Assembly: GCF_009569385.1 (NCBI RefSeq)
Contig: NZ_WBOF01000001.1
Span: 744,001-808,000 of the forward strand
Length of the DNA: 64,000 nt
Direction of reading: 5' to 3'
Source: Streptomyces kaniharaensis
GTDB taxonomy: Bacteria; Actinomycetota; Actinomycetes; Streptomycetales; Streptomycetaceae
How positions within the stretch are numbered: the first letter of the stretch is position 1; each line of letters opens with the position of its first letter. The position numbers were made by a program, and so were the translations under genes. Of this stretch, positions 8,420-16,149 are shown in pieces. The notes beneath the pieces were generated by a model. It was not told where the DNA came from, did not search any database, and worked only from the letters and a program-made list of their open reading frames with translations.

Positions 8420-9145
8420 ATGGCAATTCGCCGGGCAAAGCAGAAGGAACAGGTCATCGAGAAGCTCTCGCAGGTGGCACCACCTGGGGAGACCTTCGTC
8501 GCGTGCGTGCACGTGGAGACCGGCCCCAGCCCGTGGCTCAACGCGATATTCGACGAGATCCCGGGGCTCGGCCTGATCGTCGCGCTGACCCGCAGGTTCT
8601 ACTTCCTGACGCTCACCAACAGCTCCGTGGTGGTCAACACGGCCAACCGCTGGACCAACCGCCCCGGCGAGGTGGTCGCGGTCTTCCCGCGGCACTCCTT
8701 CCCGGTCAGCCGGGTCAAGCGGGCCTCCATCTGGAGCTCGATGTACCTGCAGCTGCCCACCGACGACAAGCCGAAGCGCCTGAACATCCACCGCTACTGG
8801 CGTGTCGAGCTGGACCAGCTGAGCGCCGCCTTCCCGCCCGGATCGATCGACCCGAGCTCGCAGCCGTTCGAGATGGCGCCGCAGGCCCAGCCGCCGTTCC
8901 CGCAGCAGCAGCCGTACCCGACGCCGCAGGCCCAGCCCTTCCCGCCGCAGCAGGGCCAGCCCCACCCGCCGCAGCAGCAGCCGTACCCGGCCGCCCAGGC
9001 CCAGCCGCCGTTCCCGCCGCAGCCGGGCGCCCCGGTGCCGCCGCCGGCCGCGTACCCGCAGCAGGGCGCGCCGATCCCGCCGCAGATGCCCTACCCGGGC
9101 CAGCCGGGCCAGCCCGGCCCCGAGGCGAACCCGTACAAGGTGTGA
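8420..9145 (+). CDS. Hypothetical protein with Pro/Gln-rich C-terminal tail
   Basis: A 241-residue protein of unknown function. Residues 1-145 look globular and mostly beta (FYFLTLTNSSVVVNT, PVSRVKRASIWSSMYLQL), possibly a PH-like or lipid-binding fold. Residues 150-235 are low complexity, rich in Pro, Gln, Ala and Tyr with repeated PQQQPYP and AQPPFPP units, suggesting a flexible interaction tail. ATG 8420 is preceded by AGAGGA. There is no signal peptide or clear membrane helix. It stands alone; the 220 bp before it show no recognisable feature beyond a presumed promoter. Confidence 0.7.
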   Translation: MAIRRAKQKEQVIEKLSQVAPPGETFVACVHVETGPSPWLNAIFDEIPGLGLIVALTRRFYFLTLTNSSVVVNTANRWTNRPGEVVAVFPRHSFPVSRVKRASIWSSMYLQLPTDDKPKRLNIHRYWRVELDQLSAAFPPGSIDPSSQPFEMAPQAQPPFPQQQPYPTPQAQPFPPQQGQPHPPQQQPYPAAQAQPPFPPQPGAPVPPPAAYPQQGAPIPPQMPYPGQPGQPGPEANPYKV

Positions 9146-9233
9146 CCTCGCGTCGAATGACGTGAAAACGGCACCCGGCGATCCGGGTCCCGGAGCAGCG
9201 CGAAGCCGGAACCCGCACGCGACACCCGCCCGA

Positions 9234-9268
9234 CGCGCAGGAAGCCACCCCCGTGGACTTCCTGCGCG
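9234..9268. terminator. Hairpin repeat / likely bidirectional terminator
   Basis: CGCGCAGGAAG (9234-9244) pairs with CTTCCTGCGCG (9258-9268), and the inner CCAC/GTGG pair closes a CCCC loop. It lies between the stops of the convergent genes at 8420 and 9280, as a shared terminator would. The arm CTTCCT(A/G)CGC recurs at 15475-15484 and 17587-17596. Confidence 0.6.
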
Positions 9269-9279
9269 GGCGGCCCCCG

Positions 9280-9882
9280 TCACCCCCCGTTCCGCTCCGC
9301 CGCGGTCGCCTCCCACCGGCGCCCGATCGCCCGCAGCAGCGCCGGGTACACGCCGACGTACCGGAACGGCTTGATCGCCAGCATGTACGCGGCGCCGAAC
9401 AGACCGTTCGGCTTCACCAGGACGGCCATCTGACCGCGGTAGCCGCCGGACCCGTCCGGCACCCAGCCGATGTGCATCACGCCGTGCACCGTCCGGTTGG
9501 CCATCTCGGCCGCCCACTCGTCGTGCAGCAGGTACACGGAGCGGAACGGCTTCGACCGGGTGTCAGGTCCGCGCGGGGCCTCGCGGAGGTCCGCCGGGAG
9601 GCGGTCGCGCAGTGTCCGGACCCGGGCGTTCAGGCCGGTGTCGGGCTTGTCCCAGCCCAGCAGCGCCCCCAGCTTCCAGCGGATCACGAAGAGCACGCGG
9701 TACATCGGCGCGGAGATGGTCGCCTCGTCCGACGGCGCCTCCGCGAACTGCCGCACCAGGTACTGGAGGTCGTCGGGCCCGCCCGGTGTCGGCAGGGCCC
9801 ACACGTCCTCGACGTGGAAGTCCCGGGTGATCTCGTGGATGCGCCACGGCCGGGAGGTGTGCGCGGTGCTGGGGAGTCTCAT
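9280..9882 (-). CDS. DUF2867 family protein
   Basis: A 200-residue protein of the DUF2867 type: WRIHEITRDFHVEDVWALPT at the N-terminus, LRDRLPADLR in the middle and MLAIKPFRYVGVYPALLRAIG at the C-terminus. Function is unknown; members often sit beside SDR-type oxidoreductases or regulators. It starts at ATG 9882 behind AAGGGG. It is divergent from a TetR regulator, with two TATAC/GTATA palindromes in the 100-bp gap, so it is very probably repressed by that TetR protein. Confidence 0.82.
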   Translation of the reverse strand: MRLPSTAHTSRPWRIHEITRDFHVEDVWALPTPGGPDDLQYLVRQFAEAPSDEATISAPMYRVLFVIRWKLGALLGWDKPDTGLNARVRTLRDRLPADLREAPRGPDTRSKPFRSVYLLHDEWAAEMANRTVHGVMHIGWVPDGSGGYRGQMAVLVKPNGLFGAAYMLAIKPFRYVGVYPALLRAIGRRWEATAAERNGG

Positions 9883-9897
9883 CTGTCGGCCCCTTGT

Positions 9898-9950
9898 CTA
9901 TACGATGGCGTATAGAAGCCAGGCTAGACCCATTTATACGGCGCCGTATA
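9898..9950. promoter_or_regulatory. Two palindromic operators for the TetR regulator
   Basis: CTATACG-ATGG-CGTATAG occupies 9898-9915, and a perfect 16-bp palindrome TATACGGCGCCGTATA lies at 9935-9950. Both carry the same TATACG/CGTATA half-sites and lie between the divergent DUF2867 and TetR starts. TetR proteins usually bind one or two such palindromes in this position, so autorepression and repression of the neighbour are likely. Confidence 0.75.
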
Positions 9951-9982
9951 GACCGGGGGTGGCACGAAGGGAGACACACACC

Positions 9983-10543
9983 ATGGCCAACGCGCGTACC
10001 CCGCGCAGCGCGTGGATCGAGGAAGGCCTCCGAGCCCTCGCCGCCGGCGGCCCCGACGCCGTCCGGATCGAGCCCCTCGCCCAGTCCCTCGGCGTCAGCA
10101 AGGGCGGCTTCTACGGCTACTTCCGCAACCGCGACGCCCTGCTCGCCGAGATCCTCGACACCTGGGAACGCGCCGTCACCGAGAACGTGATCGACCGGGT
10201 CGAGAGCGGCGGCGGAGACGCCCGCGCCAGACTCTCCCGCCTCCAGGCGCTCGCCTCCGCCGGCGACGACGACCCCATGACCTCCACCGCCTCCGAACTC
10301 GCCATCCGCGACTGGGCCCGCCGCGACGCGGCCGTGGCCGACCGCCTGCGGCGCGTCGACAACCGGCGCATGGAGTACATGCGCTCCCTGTTCCGCGCCT
10401 TCTGCGCCGACGAGGACGACGTCGAGATGCGCTGCCTCATCTCCTTCTCCCTCCGCATCGGCAACCACTTCATCGCCGCCAACAACGGGCCGCGCAGCCG
10501 CGCCGAGGTGATCGCCCTCACCCGCCAGTGGCTCCTGAGGTGA
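9983..10543 (+). CDS. TetR-family transcriptional repressor
   Basis: A 186-residue regulator with an N-terminal TetR helix-turn-helix: LRALAAGGPDAVRIEPLAQS then LGVSKGGFYGYFRNRDALLAEIL (residues about 15-58). The variable C-terminal ligand-binding part is helical. The start is ATG 9983 with GAAGGGAG upstream. The adjacent pair of palindromes at 9898-9950 and the divergent DUF2867 gene point to local control. The inducer cannot be told from the sequence. Confidence 0.92.
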   Translation: MANARTPRSAWIEEGLRALAAGGPDAVRIEPLAQSLGVSKGGFYGYFRNRDALLAEILDTWERAVTENVIDRVESGGGDARARLSRLQALASAGDDDPMTSTASELAIRDWARRDAAVADRLRRVDNRRMEYMRSLFRAFCADEDDVEMRCLISFSLRIGNHFIAANNGPRSRAEVIALTRQWLLR

Positions 10544-10619
10544 CGCCTGCGCCTGCGGGGTGACGCCTTGCCCCGACCCCGTCGAGGCGTCAAGGGCGCC
10601 CGCAGGCACCGAGGCCGAC

Positions 10620-10892
10620 ATGACGGAACAATTCCACGTGTTCTTGATCAATTCAGGCATATTCCTGTCACGCCGACGACTCGACGACCCGGCGACTCGC
10701 CAACGCCGCGACGCCTACGCCTTCACCGCCGCTGCCGACCTCCGACGGGCCGTCGGCCTGGCCGTCGCCTCGCTCGGCGCACTCGCGCTGACCGTCGGCT
10801 TCATCTGGCTCCTCCCGCAGGAGTCCTCGGCGGCCTCCACACGGCACCCGAGCGCCGTCAGCCTCACGCACGGCGAGGCAGGCTACCCGTGA
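10620..10892 (+). CDS. Small hypothetical membrane protein
   Basis: A 90-residue protein starting at ATG 10620. Residues 1-40 are polar (MTEQFHVFLIN ... RRRLDDPATRQRRD) and one hydrophobic segment lies at about 50-68 (AVGLAVASLGALALTVGFIW), followed by a short Ser/His-rich tail. Third-position GC is high in this frame, which supports a real gene. The ribosome site (GAGG) is weak. It ends inside the 3' end of the convergent SRPBCC gene (29-nt overlap). No function can be given. Confidence 0.55.
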   Translation: MTEQFHVFLINSGIFLSRRRLDDPATRQRRDAYAFTAAADLRRAVGLAVASLGALALTVGFIWLLPQESSAASTRHPSAVSLTHGEAGYP

Positions 10893-11322
10893 GCGCCGCA
10901 GCGCCGGCGTCGAGGATCCTGCCGAAGACATGGGCGATGACGGGCCCGGCAACCCCGCGGGCGAAGGCAGCGCCGAAGGGAGTCGGCAGCTGGAAGGTGG
11001 TCGTCCACACGACCAGCGTGCCCTGCGCGACCTCGGCGAACGTCATGCGCCCGCCCTCGTGCCGAGCTGGCGGGAAGCTGCGGTCGACGACGTATTCGAA
11101 GTCGTACGGCGCGTTGTACGCGATGATCCGCTCGCGGAACCAGCCGATCAGCCACGTGTGCAGCCGCACCGCGCCCACCCCGTACGGCGCGCCCACGCCC
11201 GGCCGGGCCAGTCGCGCCCTGCGGACCCACGGGCTGCGGGTGTAGTTGGTGGTCGTCGCGCACCAATGGAACACGTCGGCGATCGGCGCCGCGATGACGC
11301 GTCGCACTGTCACGGTTGCCAT
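10864..11322 (-). CDS. SRPBCC-family (START/Bet v 1-like) protein
   Basis: A 152-residue single-domain protein of the SRPBCC fold, which binds hydrophobic ligands in polyketide cyclases, lipid-transfer and detoxification proteins. Family marks are VTVRRVIAAPIADVFHWCATTT at the start, a beta-rich middle and a final amphipathic helix (GPVIAHVFGRILDAGAAAL). The start is ATG 11322, set by GGAGAAGGAGAGG immediately upstream. No catalytic residue can be assigned. Confidence 0.8.
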   Translation of the reverse strand: MATVTVRRVIAAPIADVFHWCATTTNYTRSPWVRRARLARPGVGAPYGVGAVRLHTWLIGWFRERIIAYNAPYDFEYVVDRSFPPARHEGGRMTFAEVAQGTLVVWTTTFQLPTPFGAAFARGVAGPVIAHVFGRILDAGAAALTGSLPRRA

Positions 11323-11524
11323 GTCCCTCTCCTTCTCCTCGGTGGATCCGTCCCGACGCCCAATGGACAGGAGAGCCCGACGATTCGTGACACGCGCAGC
11401 ACACCCGCCTCCCCGGCTTCTCGCTCGGTCCCGACCCGGGCCTGACCGCAACTCGCCACCGGGGGAACCCGGGTGGGCGATCATGGTGGGCGGCACCGAA
11501 TCGCGAAAGGGGCGTGGACTGTTC

Positions 11525-12430
11525 ATGGACGGCTACACCATCGACGAGTCGCTGATACGGTCCCTGCTGCGGGACCAGCACCCGGACCTCGCCGACCTGC
11601 CGATCCGGCCGGTGGCCGGCGGCTGGGACAACCAACTGTGGCGTCTCGGCGATGAGTTGGCCGTGCGGATGCCGCGCACGCCGCGAGCGCCGTCACTCCT
11701 TCGGAAGGAGCAGCTGTGGCTCCCGCTCCTCACTCCGCGCCTTCCGCTCCCGGTGCCCTGCCCGGTGCGGGCCGGTGAGCCCTCGGAACGCTTCCCGTTC
11801 CCGTGGGGCGTCACGGTGTGGGTCCCGGGCGAGCCGAGAGACCGCGCGTCGATCGACCGACCGAGGGACGCGGCCGAGCGACTGGCGGGCTTCCTCCGGG
11901 CGCTGCACCGGCCCGCACCCGCCGGCGCACCGGCCAACCCCCGCCGGGGAGTTCCGCTCGCTACGGTCGCGCCGGAGTTCGAGGAACGGTTCCGCGCCAT
12001 CGCCCCGACCGGCCTGGCCACCGCCGAGGTCCGAGCCGCCTGGCAGGACGCCGTCGCGGCGCCGGCCTGGGACGGTCCTGCCGTGTGGCTGCACGGCGAC
12101 CTCCACCCAGCGAACGTCGTCATCACGGACGGGACGCTGGCCGGAGTGATCGACTTCGGCGACCTGTGCGCCGGCGATCCCGCCGCGGACCTCGCCGCCG
12201 CCTGGCTGCTGCTGCCCGCCAAGGCGCTCCCGGACTTCCTCCGCGCCTATGCGAACGCCGACGCGAACGCCGGCTTGGCGACGATGCGACGGGCACGGGG
12301 CTGGGCACTCCTGCACAGCCTCTCGCTGATCGACATCGGCAGGGCCGGGGAGCGCGGCCTCCCCGGCGGCCAGCCAACGTGGGGGCCTGCGGGACGGGCA
12401 GCACTCGACCGCGTCCTCGCGTTCCGGTAG
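11525..12430 (+). CDS. Aminoglycoside-phosphotransferase-family kinase
   Basis: A 301-residue APH/choline-kinase-fold phosphotransferase, similar to the streptomycete proteins often annotated as aminoglycoside phosphotransferases. The catalytic loop HGDLHPANV spans residues 190-198 and the metal-binding DFGD begins at Asp210; GGWDNQLWRLGDELAVRMP near residue 30 is the nucleotide-binding beta-hairpin. The start chosen is ATG 11525; the in-frame ATG further upstream gives unlikely coding sequence. The substrate may be a sugar, macrolide, aminoglycoside or an internal metabolite. Resistance is possible but not shown. Confidence 0.85.
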   Translation: MDGYTIDESLIRSLLRDQHPDLADLPIRPVAGGWDNQLWRLGDELAVRMPRTPRAPSLLRKEQLWLPLLTPRLPLPVPCPVRAGEPSERFPFPWGVTVWVPGEPRDRASIDRPRDAAERLAGFLRALHRPAPAGAPANPRRGVPLATVAPEFEERFRAIAPTGLATAEVRAAWQDAVAAPAWDGPAVWLHGDLHPANVVITDGTLAGVIDFGDLCAGDPAADLAAAWLLLPAKALPDFLRAYANADANAGLATMRRARGWALLHSLSLIDIGRAGERGLPGGQPTWGPAGRAALDRVLAFR

Positions 12431-12558
12431 GGAGCGTCGCCTCACGACGACGCCCGACCCGACCCCGCCACCGGCCGTGTCGTGTGATCCTTCTCGATCG
12501 CAGCGACGCGCTGACGGAACCGTAGAATCCGCTGGCAGGCACCAGGAGAGGGATTCGC

Positions 12559-13248
12559 GTGTTCCGAGCGCAGCGGGGGCGTACCGCGCAGTTGACGCAG
12601 CGACAGGGCGAGGGCGAGGTCCGCGGGGTCGCGCTGCTGCTGCCCGGCGGGTTCGTCCGCGGCCGGGGCGGGCCGGTGAAGGTCGCCGAACTCGGCCTGC
12701 GCGACCTCGCCACCGAGCTCACCGAGCGCGGGCACACCCACGGCATCGCCGTCCACCTGCTGCGCTACCGCCACAGCGGCTGGAACGGCCCGGACGCCGA
12801 CACGGCGGTCGACACCCGCTGGGCGCTCGACGAACTCGCCCGCCGCTACGGCCCGGTGCCGGTGGTCCTGGTCGGCAACTCGCTCGGCGGGCGTGCCGCG
12901 TTCTGGTGCGCCGGGCATCCGAACGTCACCGGGGTGGCCGGCATCGCGCCCTGGCTGCCGAGCGGCGACCCGGTCGAGCAACTGGCCGGACGCCGCGTGC
13001 TGATCGTCCACGGCACCGGCGACCACAGCGCGGCCGGCGCCACCCAGTCGCTCGAGTACGCGCTCCGGGCCCGGACCGTGGTGCCCGACCTCGCCCGTTA
13101 CGAGGTCCCGGGCGGCAGTCACTACCTCGTGCGGCAGGCCGCCGACATCAGCGCCCTGACGACGGCCTTCACACTCGCCACGCTCGGCGCCGAGCCGTCC
13201 GCATTCGCGGAGGGCACGGTCTGTACGCGGCTGCCCTCACGGGTCTGA
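12559..13248 (+). CDS. Alpha/beta hydrolase (dienelactone-hydrolase-like)
   Basis: A 229-residue alpha/beta hydrolase. LLLPGGFVRGRG is the oxyanion loop, GNSLGG the nucleophile elbow (Ser108), HGTGDHSA carries the acidic residue and GGSHYLV the catalytic histidine. The start is GTG 12559 behind AGGAGAGGG. It has no signal peptide, so it acts in the cytoplasm. It lies 129 bp downstream of the phosphotransferase gene, with no evidence of shared function. Confidence 0.85.
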   Translation: MFRAQRGRTAQLTQRQGEGEVRGVALLLPGGFVRGRGGPVKVAELGLRDLATELTERGHTHGIAVHLLRYRHSGWNGPDADTAVDTRWALDELARRYGPVPVVLVGNSLGGRAAFWCAGHPNVTGVAGIAPWLPSGDPVEQLAGRRVLIVHGTGDHSAAGATQSLEYALRARTVVPDLARYEVPGGSHYLVRQAADISALTTAFTLATLGAEPSAFAEGTVCTRLPSRV

Positions 13249-13260
13249 GGCTCTCTCACC

Positions 13261-13316
13261 CTGCCGATCGGCAGGGGCATCGGTGGCTGATGGGCGAATG
13301 ATGTGCCGATCGGCAG
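13261..13316. promoter_or_regulatory. Pair of identical palindromes upstream of secreted-protein gene
   Basis: A perfect palindrome CTGCCGATCGGCAG lies at 13261-13274 and its 12-bp core TGCCGATCGGCA recurs at 13304-13315. The centres are 42 bp apart, close to four helical turns. They precede the secreted-protein gene at 13398 and follow the hydrolase stop at 13248. The arrangement suggests cooperative binding by an unidentified regulator. The first could alternatively serve as a short hairpin. Confidence 0.5.
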
Positions 13317-13397
13317 ATGGTCCGCACGGGGGTGCGACGACCAGGCTTGGAATACCGAAACGGCAGCCACCGGGGCTGCCGGAGGAAGGGGCCCACC

Positions 13398-14042
13398 GTG
13401 TTCCGCACCCGTGCTCGCGCCCAGATCCACGCCCGCATCCACACCCGCATCCGCACCGCGATCGCCGCGGCCACCGCCGCGCTCGCCCTCGCGACGCTCA
13501 CCGCCGCCGCCCCTGCCCCAGCCCCCGGTTCCGACTCCGACCACCACACCCGCCCCGCGAGCGTCAGCGGCACCGGGCGCATCTCGTACGCCTTCTCCCC
13601 GAGCGATGAGATCTGGTTCACCGTCGACGCCCAGGCGGCTCCGTTCACCCACCCGTTCCCCGGCGTCGACAAGCTGGAGCACGGCCTGCCGACCGACGCC
13701 CGGGGCACCGTCCGCTGGTCCCACCGGGATGCCTCCACCGGCACGGTGTACCGCGCCGAGGCGGCGGTGGACTGCCTGGTCACCGGCGGCCCGGTCGCCA
13801 CCCTGACCGCCGTGGTCACCACCTCGGACATCGGCAACGTCGGCGAGCGGATCGGCCTGAGCATCTACGACGGCCATGGGAGGAGCCGCCTCGGCTTCTC
13901 CTGGGGCATAGGCAACCTCGACGTGGACGCCGCCGGCCGGCCCCGCCCGGCGGTGACGGGCACCTGCATGGCCCCGGCGCCGTTCGCCCCGGTCGTCAAC
14001 GGCGGCTTCACCGTCCACCACACCGAACTGCCGACCCAATGA
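13398..14042 (+). CDS. Secreted hypothetical protein
   Basis: A 214-residue exported protein of unknown function. GTG 13398 follows GGAGGAAGG. The N-terminus has an Arg-rich stretch (RTRARAQIHARIHTRIRT) and a hydrophobic segment at about 22-39, then AAAPAPAPG as cleavage region. The mature part is beta-rich and contains two cysteines (in AAVDCLVTG and VTGTCMAP) that could form a disulfide. No enzymatic motif is seen. Two identical palindromes lie about 85-135 bp upstream of the start and may control it. Confidence 0.75.
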   Translation: MFRTRARAQIHARIHTRIRTAIAAATAALALATLTAAAPAPAPGSDSDHHTRPASVSGTGRISYAFSPSDEIWFTVDAQAAPFTHPFPGVDKLEHGLPTDARGTVRWSHRDASTGTVYRAEAAVDCLVTGGPVATLTAVVTTSDIGNVGERIGLSIYDGHGRSRLGFSWGIGNLDVDAAGRPRPAVTGTCMAPAPFAPVVNGGFTVHHTELPTQ

Positions 14043-14058
14043 GCGGCCGCGCCGAGGG

Positions 14059-14418
14059 TCACCCGGAGGTCAGGGCGATCTCCGGCTCCTCCCCGTCCGC
14101 CAGCAGGAAGTAGGCCAGGAACGTCGCCCCCTCGTCGCCGGCATCGAACCGCACCGGCACCCCCTCGGGCTCGTGGAACACCTCGCCGGCCGTCAGCACC
14201 ACCTCGTCCACACCCTCGGCCTGGTAGCGCACGGATCCGGCCAGCACGCTCCCGACCACCGGGCAGTTGTGCACGTGCCACCCGGCGGCGAACCCGGGCT
14301 TCATCGTGATCCGCCGCACCTCCACCCGAGCCGTCGGCTTCGCCGGCAACACTGGCACATCCAGCAGGATCTCGCGGGAGAGCGGAGCCTGATCATCCGT
14401 CACACTGATGCTATCCAT
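14059..14418 (-). CDS. Cupin-domain protein
   Basis: A 119-residue single-cupin protein. The first cupin motif is GWHVHNCPVVGSVLAGSVRY, giving His-x-His, and the second is GEVFHEPEGVPVRF with a further histidine, so a metal site of His residues is probable. The start is ATG 14418. Family functions range from dioxygenases and isomerases to metal-binding sensors. It is convergent with the secreted-protein gene (16-nt gap) and divergent from the DUF6204-like gene. Confidence 0.85.
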   Translation of the reverse strand: MDSISVTDDQAPLSREILLDVPVLPAKPTARVEVRRITMKPGFAAGWHVHNCPVVGSVLAGSVRYQAEGVDEVVLTAGEVFHEPEGVPVRFDAGDEGATFLAYFLLADGEEPEIALTSG

Positions 14419-14549
14419 GAACGATCATCATGCCGCACATCGCCCAACCGATCACCCCCTAACTCACGCCCTCCCCTACCGCGCCCCACCCGTCTGGCAT
14501 TCCCAGAATCGTGTGGCCACGGAACGCCCGACCTGCCTATCGTCGCGGG

Positions 14550-14903
14550 ATGAGCACTCGAACCTTCCGCATCATGGTGCGCGGCGTCTTCGACGGCCTG
14601 ACCCCCGATCAGCGCGCCGAACTCCTCGCCCACGCTCCCGAACACGATGTCCTGCACGCGGCCTTCACCCCCGAGGGCCACCTCGCGTACGACCTCACCG
14701 CGCGAGCCGCCTTCACCTTCCGCTTCCTCGACTCCGGCGAGGCGGAGGAGGACATTCTCGACGCGACCGAACGCGCCGAGCAGGCAGCACAGACCTGGCT
14801 GACCGAACGCGGCTACGGCTACAAGAACCTCCGCTCCCAGGCCGAGGACCTCTCCCAGGCCCCGCTCGGCAAGCGCCAACGCCGCGCCGCCGCCACCAGC
14901 TGA
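14550..14903 (+). CDS. DUF6204-like hypothetical protein
   Basis: A 117-residue protein beginning MSTRTFRIMVRGVFDGLT at ATG 14550, then L-x-x-HAPEHDVLHAAFTPEGHLAYD and a helical C-terminus with GYGYKNLRSQAEDLS. This matches the small DUF6204 family common in streptomycetes (from memory). It has no signal or membrane segment; function unknown. It precedes the MarR gene by 69 bp, but the MarR gene has its own promoter-like region. Confidence 0.72.
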   Translation: MSTRTFRIMVRGVFDGLTPDQRAELLAHAPEHDVLHAAFTPEGHLAYDLTARAAFTFRFLDSGEAEEDILDATERAEQAAQTWLTERGYGYKNLRSQAEDLSQAPLGKRQRRAAATS

Positions 14904-14945
14904 CCCTCCCCCCTCTGCCACCTCCTTGACCGCTCACCACAGGGG

Positions 14946-14963
14946 TATACTTGAGTGCTCAAG
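14946..14963 (+). promoter_or_regulatory. MarR promoter/operator overlapping its own ribosome site
   Basis: TATACT (14946-14951) is a good -10 element. CTTGAG-TG-CTCAAG (14950-14963) is an inverted repeat that begins within it and runs into the AAGGAGGTGG ribosome site of the MarR gene. A MarR dimer bound here would block its own transcription and translation start. TTGACC at 14926-14931 is present but only 14 bp from the -10, so the -35 is uncertain. Confidence 0.6.
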
Positions 14964-14972
14964 GAGGTGGCA

Positions 14973-15434
14973 ATGACCAGCCTGCAGACCGACCAACTCG
15001 GCCCCGACCCCCTGGACACGGCTCTACGCCTCGTCCGCGCCCAGGCCACCCTCGTCAAACGCTTCGACGCCAGCCTCAGCGGCCTGCACGGCGTCAGCCT
15101 CTCCGACTTCACGATGCTGCTCCGCCTCAGCGAGGCGCCGGGCGGCCGCATGCGCCGTGTCGACCTCGCCGAAACCCTCGGCCTCACCGCCTCCGGCGTC
15201 ACCCGCGGCCTCGCCCCGCTCGAACGCATCGGCCTGGTCACTCGCGAGCCCGCACCCCGCGACGCCCGGGTCGCCTACGCCGCTCTCACCCCGACCGGCC
15301 GCGAACGCCTCGCCGACATGCTGAAAACCGCCCGCCAGGTCGCCGCCGACATCTTCGCCCCCACCCAGTGGCCCCCGAACGACCTCGCCACGCTCGCCAG
15401 CCTCTTGACCCCCCTCACCACCCCGCGGCTCTGA
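14973..15434 (+). CDS. MarR-family transcriptional regulator
   Basis: A 153-residue winged-helix regulator: DFTMLLRLSEAPGGRMRRVDLAETL, then LTASGVTRGLAPLERIGLVTRE as recognition helix, and the wing DARVAYAALTPTGRERL. The start is ATG 14973, 4 nt after a near-perfect AAGGAGGTGG site, rather than the ATG-less codon at 14955. MarR proteins sense phenolic compounds, oxidants or antibiotics; no ligand can be assigned. An inverted repeat over its promoter suggests autorepression. Confidence 0.9.
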   Translation: MTSLQTDQLGPDPLDTALRLVRAQATLVKRFDASLSGLHGVSLSDFTMLLRLSEAPGGRMRRVDLAETLGLTASGVTRGLAPLERIGLVTREPAPRDARVAYAALTPTGRERLADMLKTARQVAADIFAPTQWPPNDLATLASLLTPLTTPRL

Positions 15435-15758
15435 CCCCACCAGCCTCACGCGCGTAGGAAGTCGGCCCCGCCGACTTCCTACGCAGCCACCCGCGAGAGC
15501 ACCCGTTCCCCCGCGCCACATCCTCTCCATCGCCCACCCGCCGGCCCCCATCCCAGCGTGCCTGTCTCGTCGATCAGGGAGCCGGACTCTGTGGGCCGTC
15601 GGCGGTGACTGCGCTGAGCACGGCCGCGCCTTCCCGACCCGCGCTGCAAGGCAGCCCTACTCGGTGACCATCAACGGATCATTTGGGAAGGTACTTGAGC
15701 ATTGCTCAGGGCAGTGCCCCGGACAGCGACCAGGGATCGACTGGGCGAAACTTCTCCC
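15435..15758. other. Gene-free interval with hairpin and second MarR-like site
   Basis: 324 bp without a supported gene. It holds the perfect hairpin at 15452-15484, a generic GC-rich middle, and ACTTGAGCATTGCTCAGG at 15693-15710. The inverted TGAGCA/TGCTCA arms of the latter (15696-15708) resemble the MarR operator at 14949-14964. No other structure was seen. Confidence 0.5.
15452..15484. terminator. Perfect 14-bp hairpin after MarR gene
   Basis: GCGTAGGAAGTCGG (15452-15465) pairs perfectly with CCGACTTCCTACGC (15471-15484) around a 5-nt loop, 17 nt after the MarR stop. It is a likely transcription terminator without a T-run. The right arm is repeated exactly at 17583-17596. Confidence 0.7.
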
Positions 15759-16136
15759 ATGAGAGTCAGATGCCTGCAGATCATCCACCCCGCGGCCGAC
15801 ATCCCGGTCGCGGAGTTCGAAGGGATCCGGGTGGGCGGTGTCTACCCGGTTCTGGAGATGGTCACCTACGACATCGACTGCCAGATCCGCGTGCTCGGCG
15901 CCGACACACCCGACCCCGGACTGCTCTGGGACCCCGCCGACTTCGAGACAGTGGACACCTGGATACCGCCCGGCTGGACCCTGGTCATCGCCGGCGGCCG
16001 CACCCGCCTTGCCGACGCCCGTTGGCAGCGCCCGGGCTTCTGGGCCGACTACACCCACGGGGACCCGCAGGCCCTGGCCGACTACGAGCACGTGAAGCGC
16101 GAACTTCTCGCCGCCACCCCACCAACCGAGAACTGA
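15759..16136 (+). CDS. Hypothetical protein
   Basis: A 125-residue protein beginning MRVRCLQIIHPAADIPVAEF at ATG 15759. It has alternating hydrophobic segments (GGVYPVLEMVTYDIDCQIRV), several tryptophans (PADFETVDTWIPPGWTLVIAGG) and a C-terminal helix. I do not recognise the family. It shows no signal peptide, membrane helix or catalytic motif. It lies directly before the IS21 remnant and may be part of the same inserted DNA, but composition does not separate it from its surroundings. Confidence 0.6.
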   Translation: MRVRCLQIIHPAADIPVAEFEGIRVGGVYPVLEMVTYDIDCQIRVLGADTPDPGLLWDPADFETVDTWIPPGWTLVIAGGRTRLADARWQRPGFWADYTHGDPQALADYEHVKRELLAATPPTEN

Positions 16137-16149
16137 CCCCTGTCTATAA

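Noticed and set aside
8880..9120. Repetitive DNA suggesting a mobile or satellite element
   Set aside because: It encodes the Pro/Gln-rich tail of the 8420 gene in frame, and the repeats are imperfect.
11525..12430. Calling the phosphotransferase a confirmed antibiotic resistance gene
   Set aside because: Only fold-level kinase motifs are visible, and many streptomycete relatives have no known resistance role.
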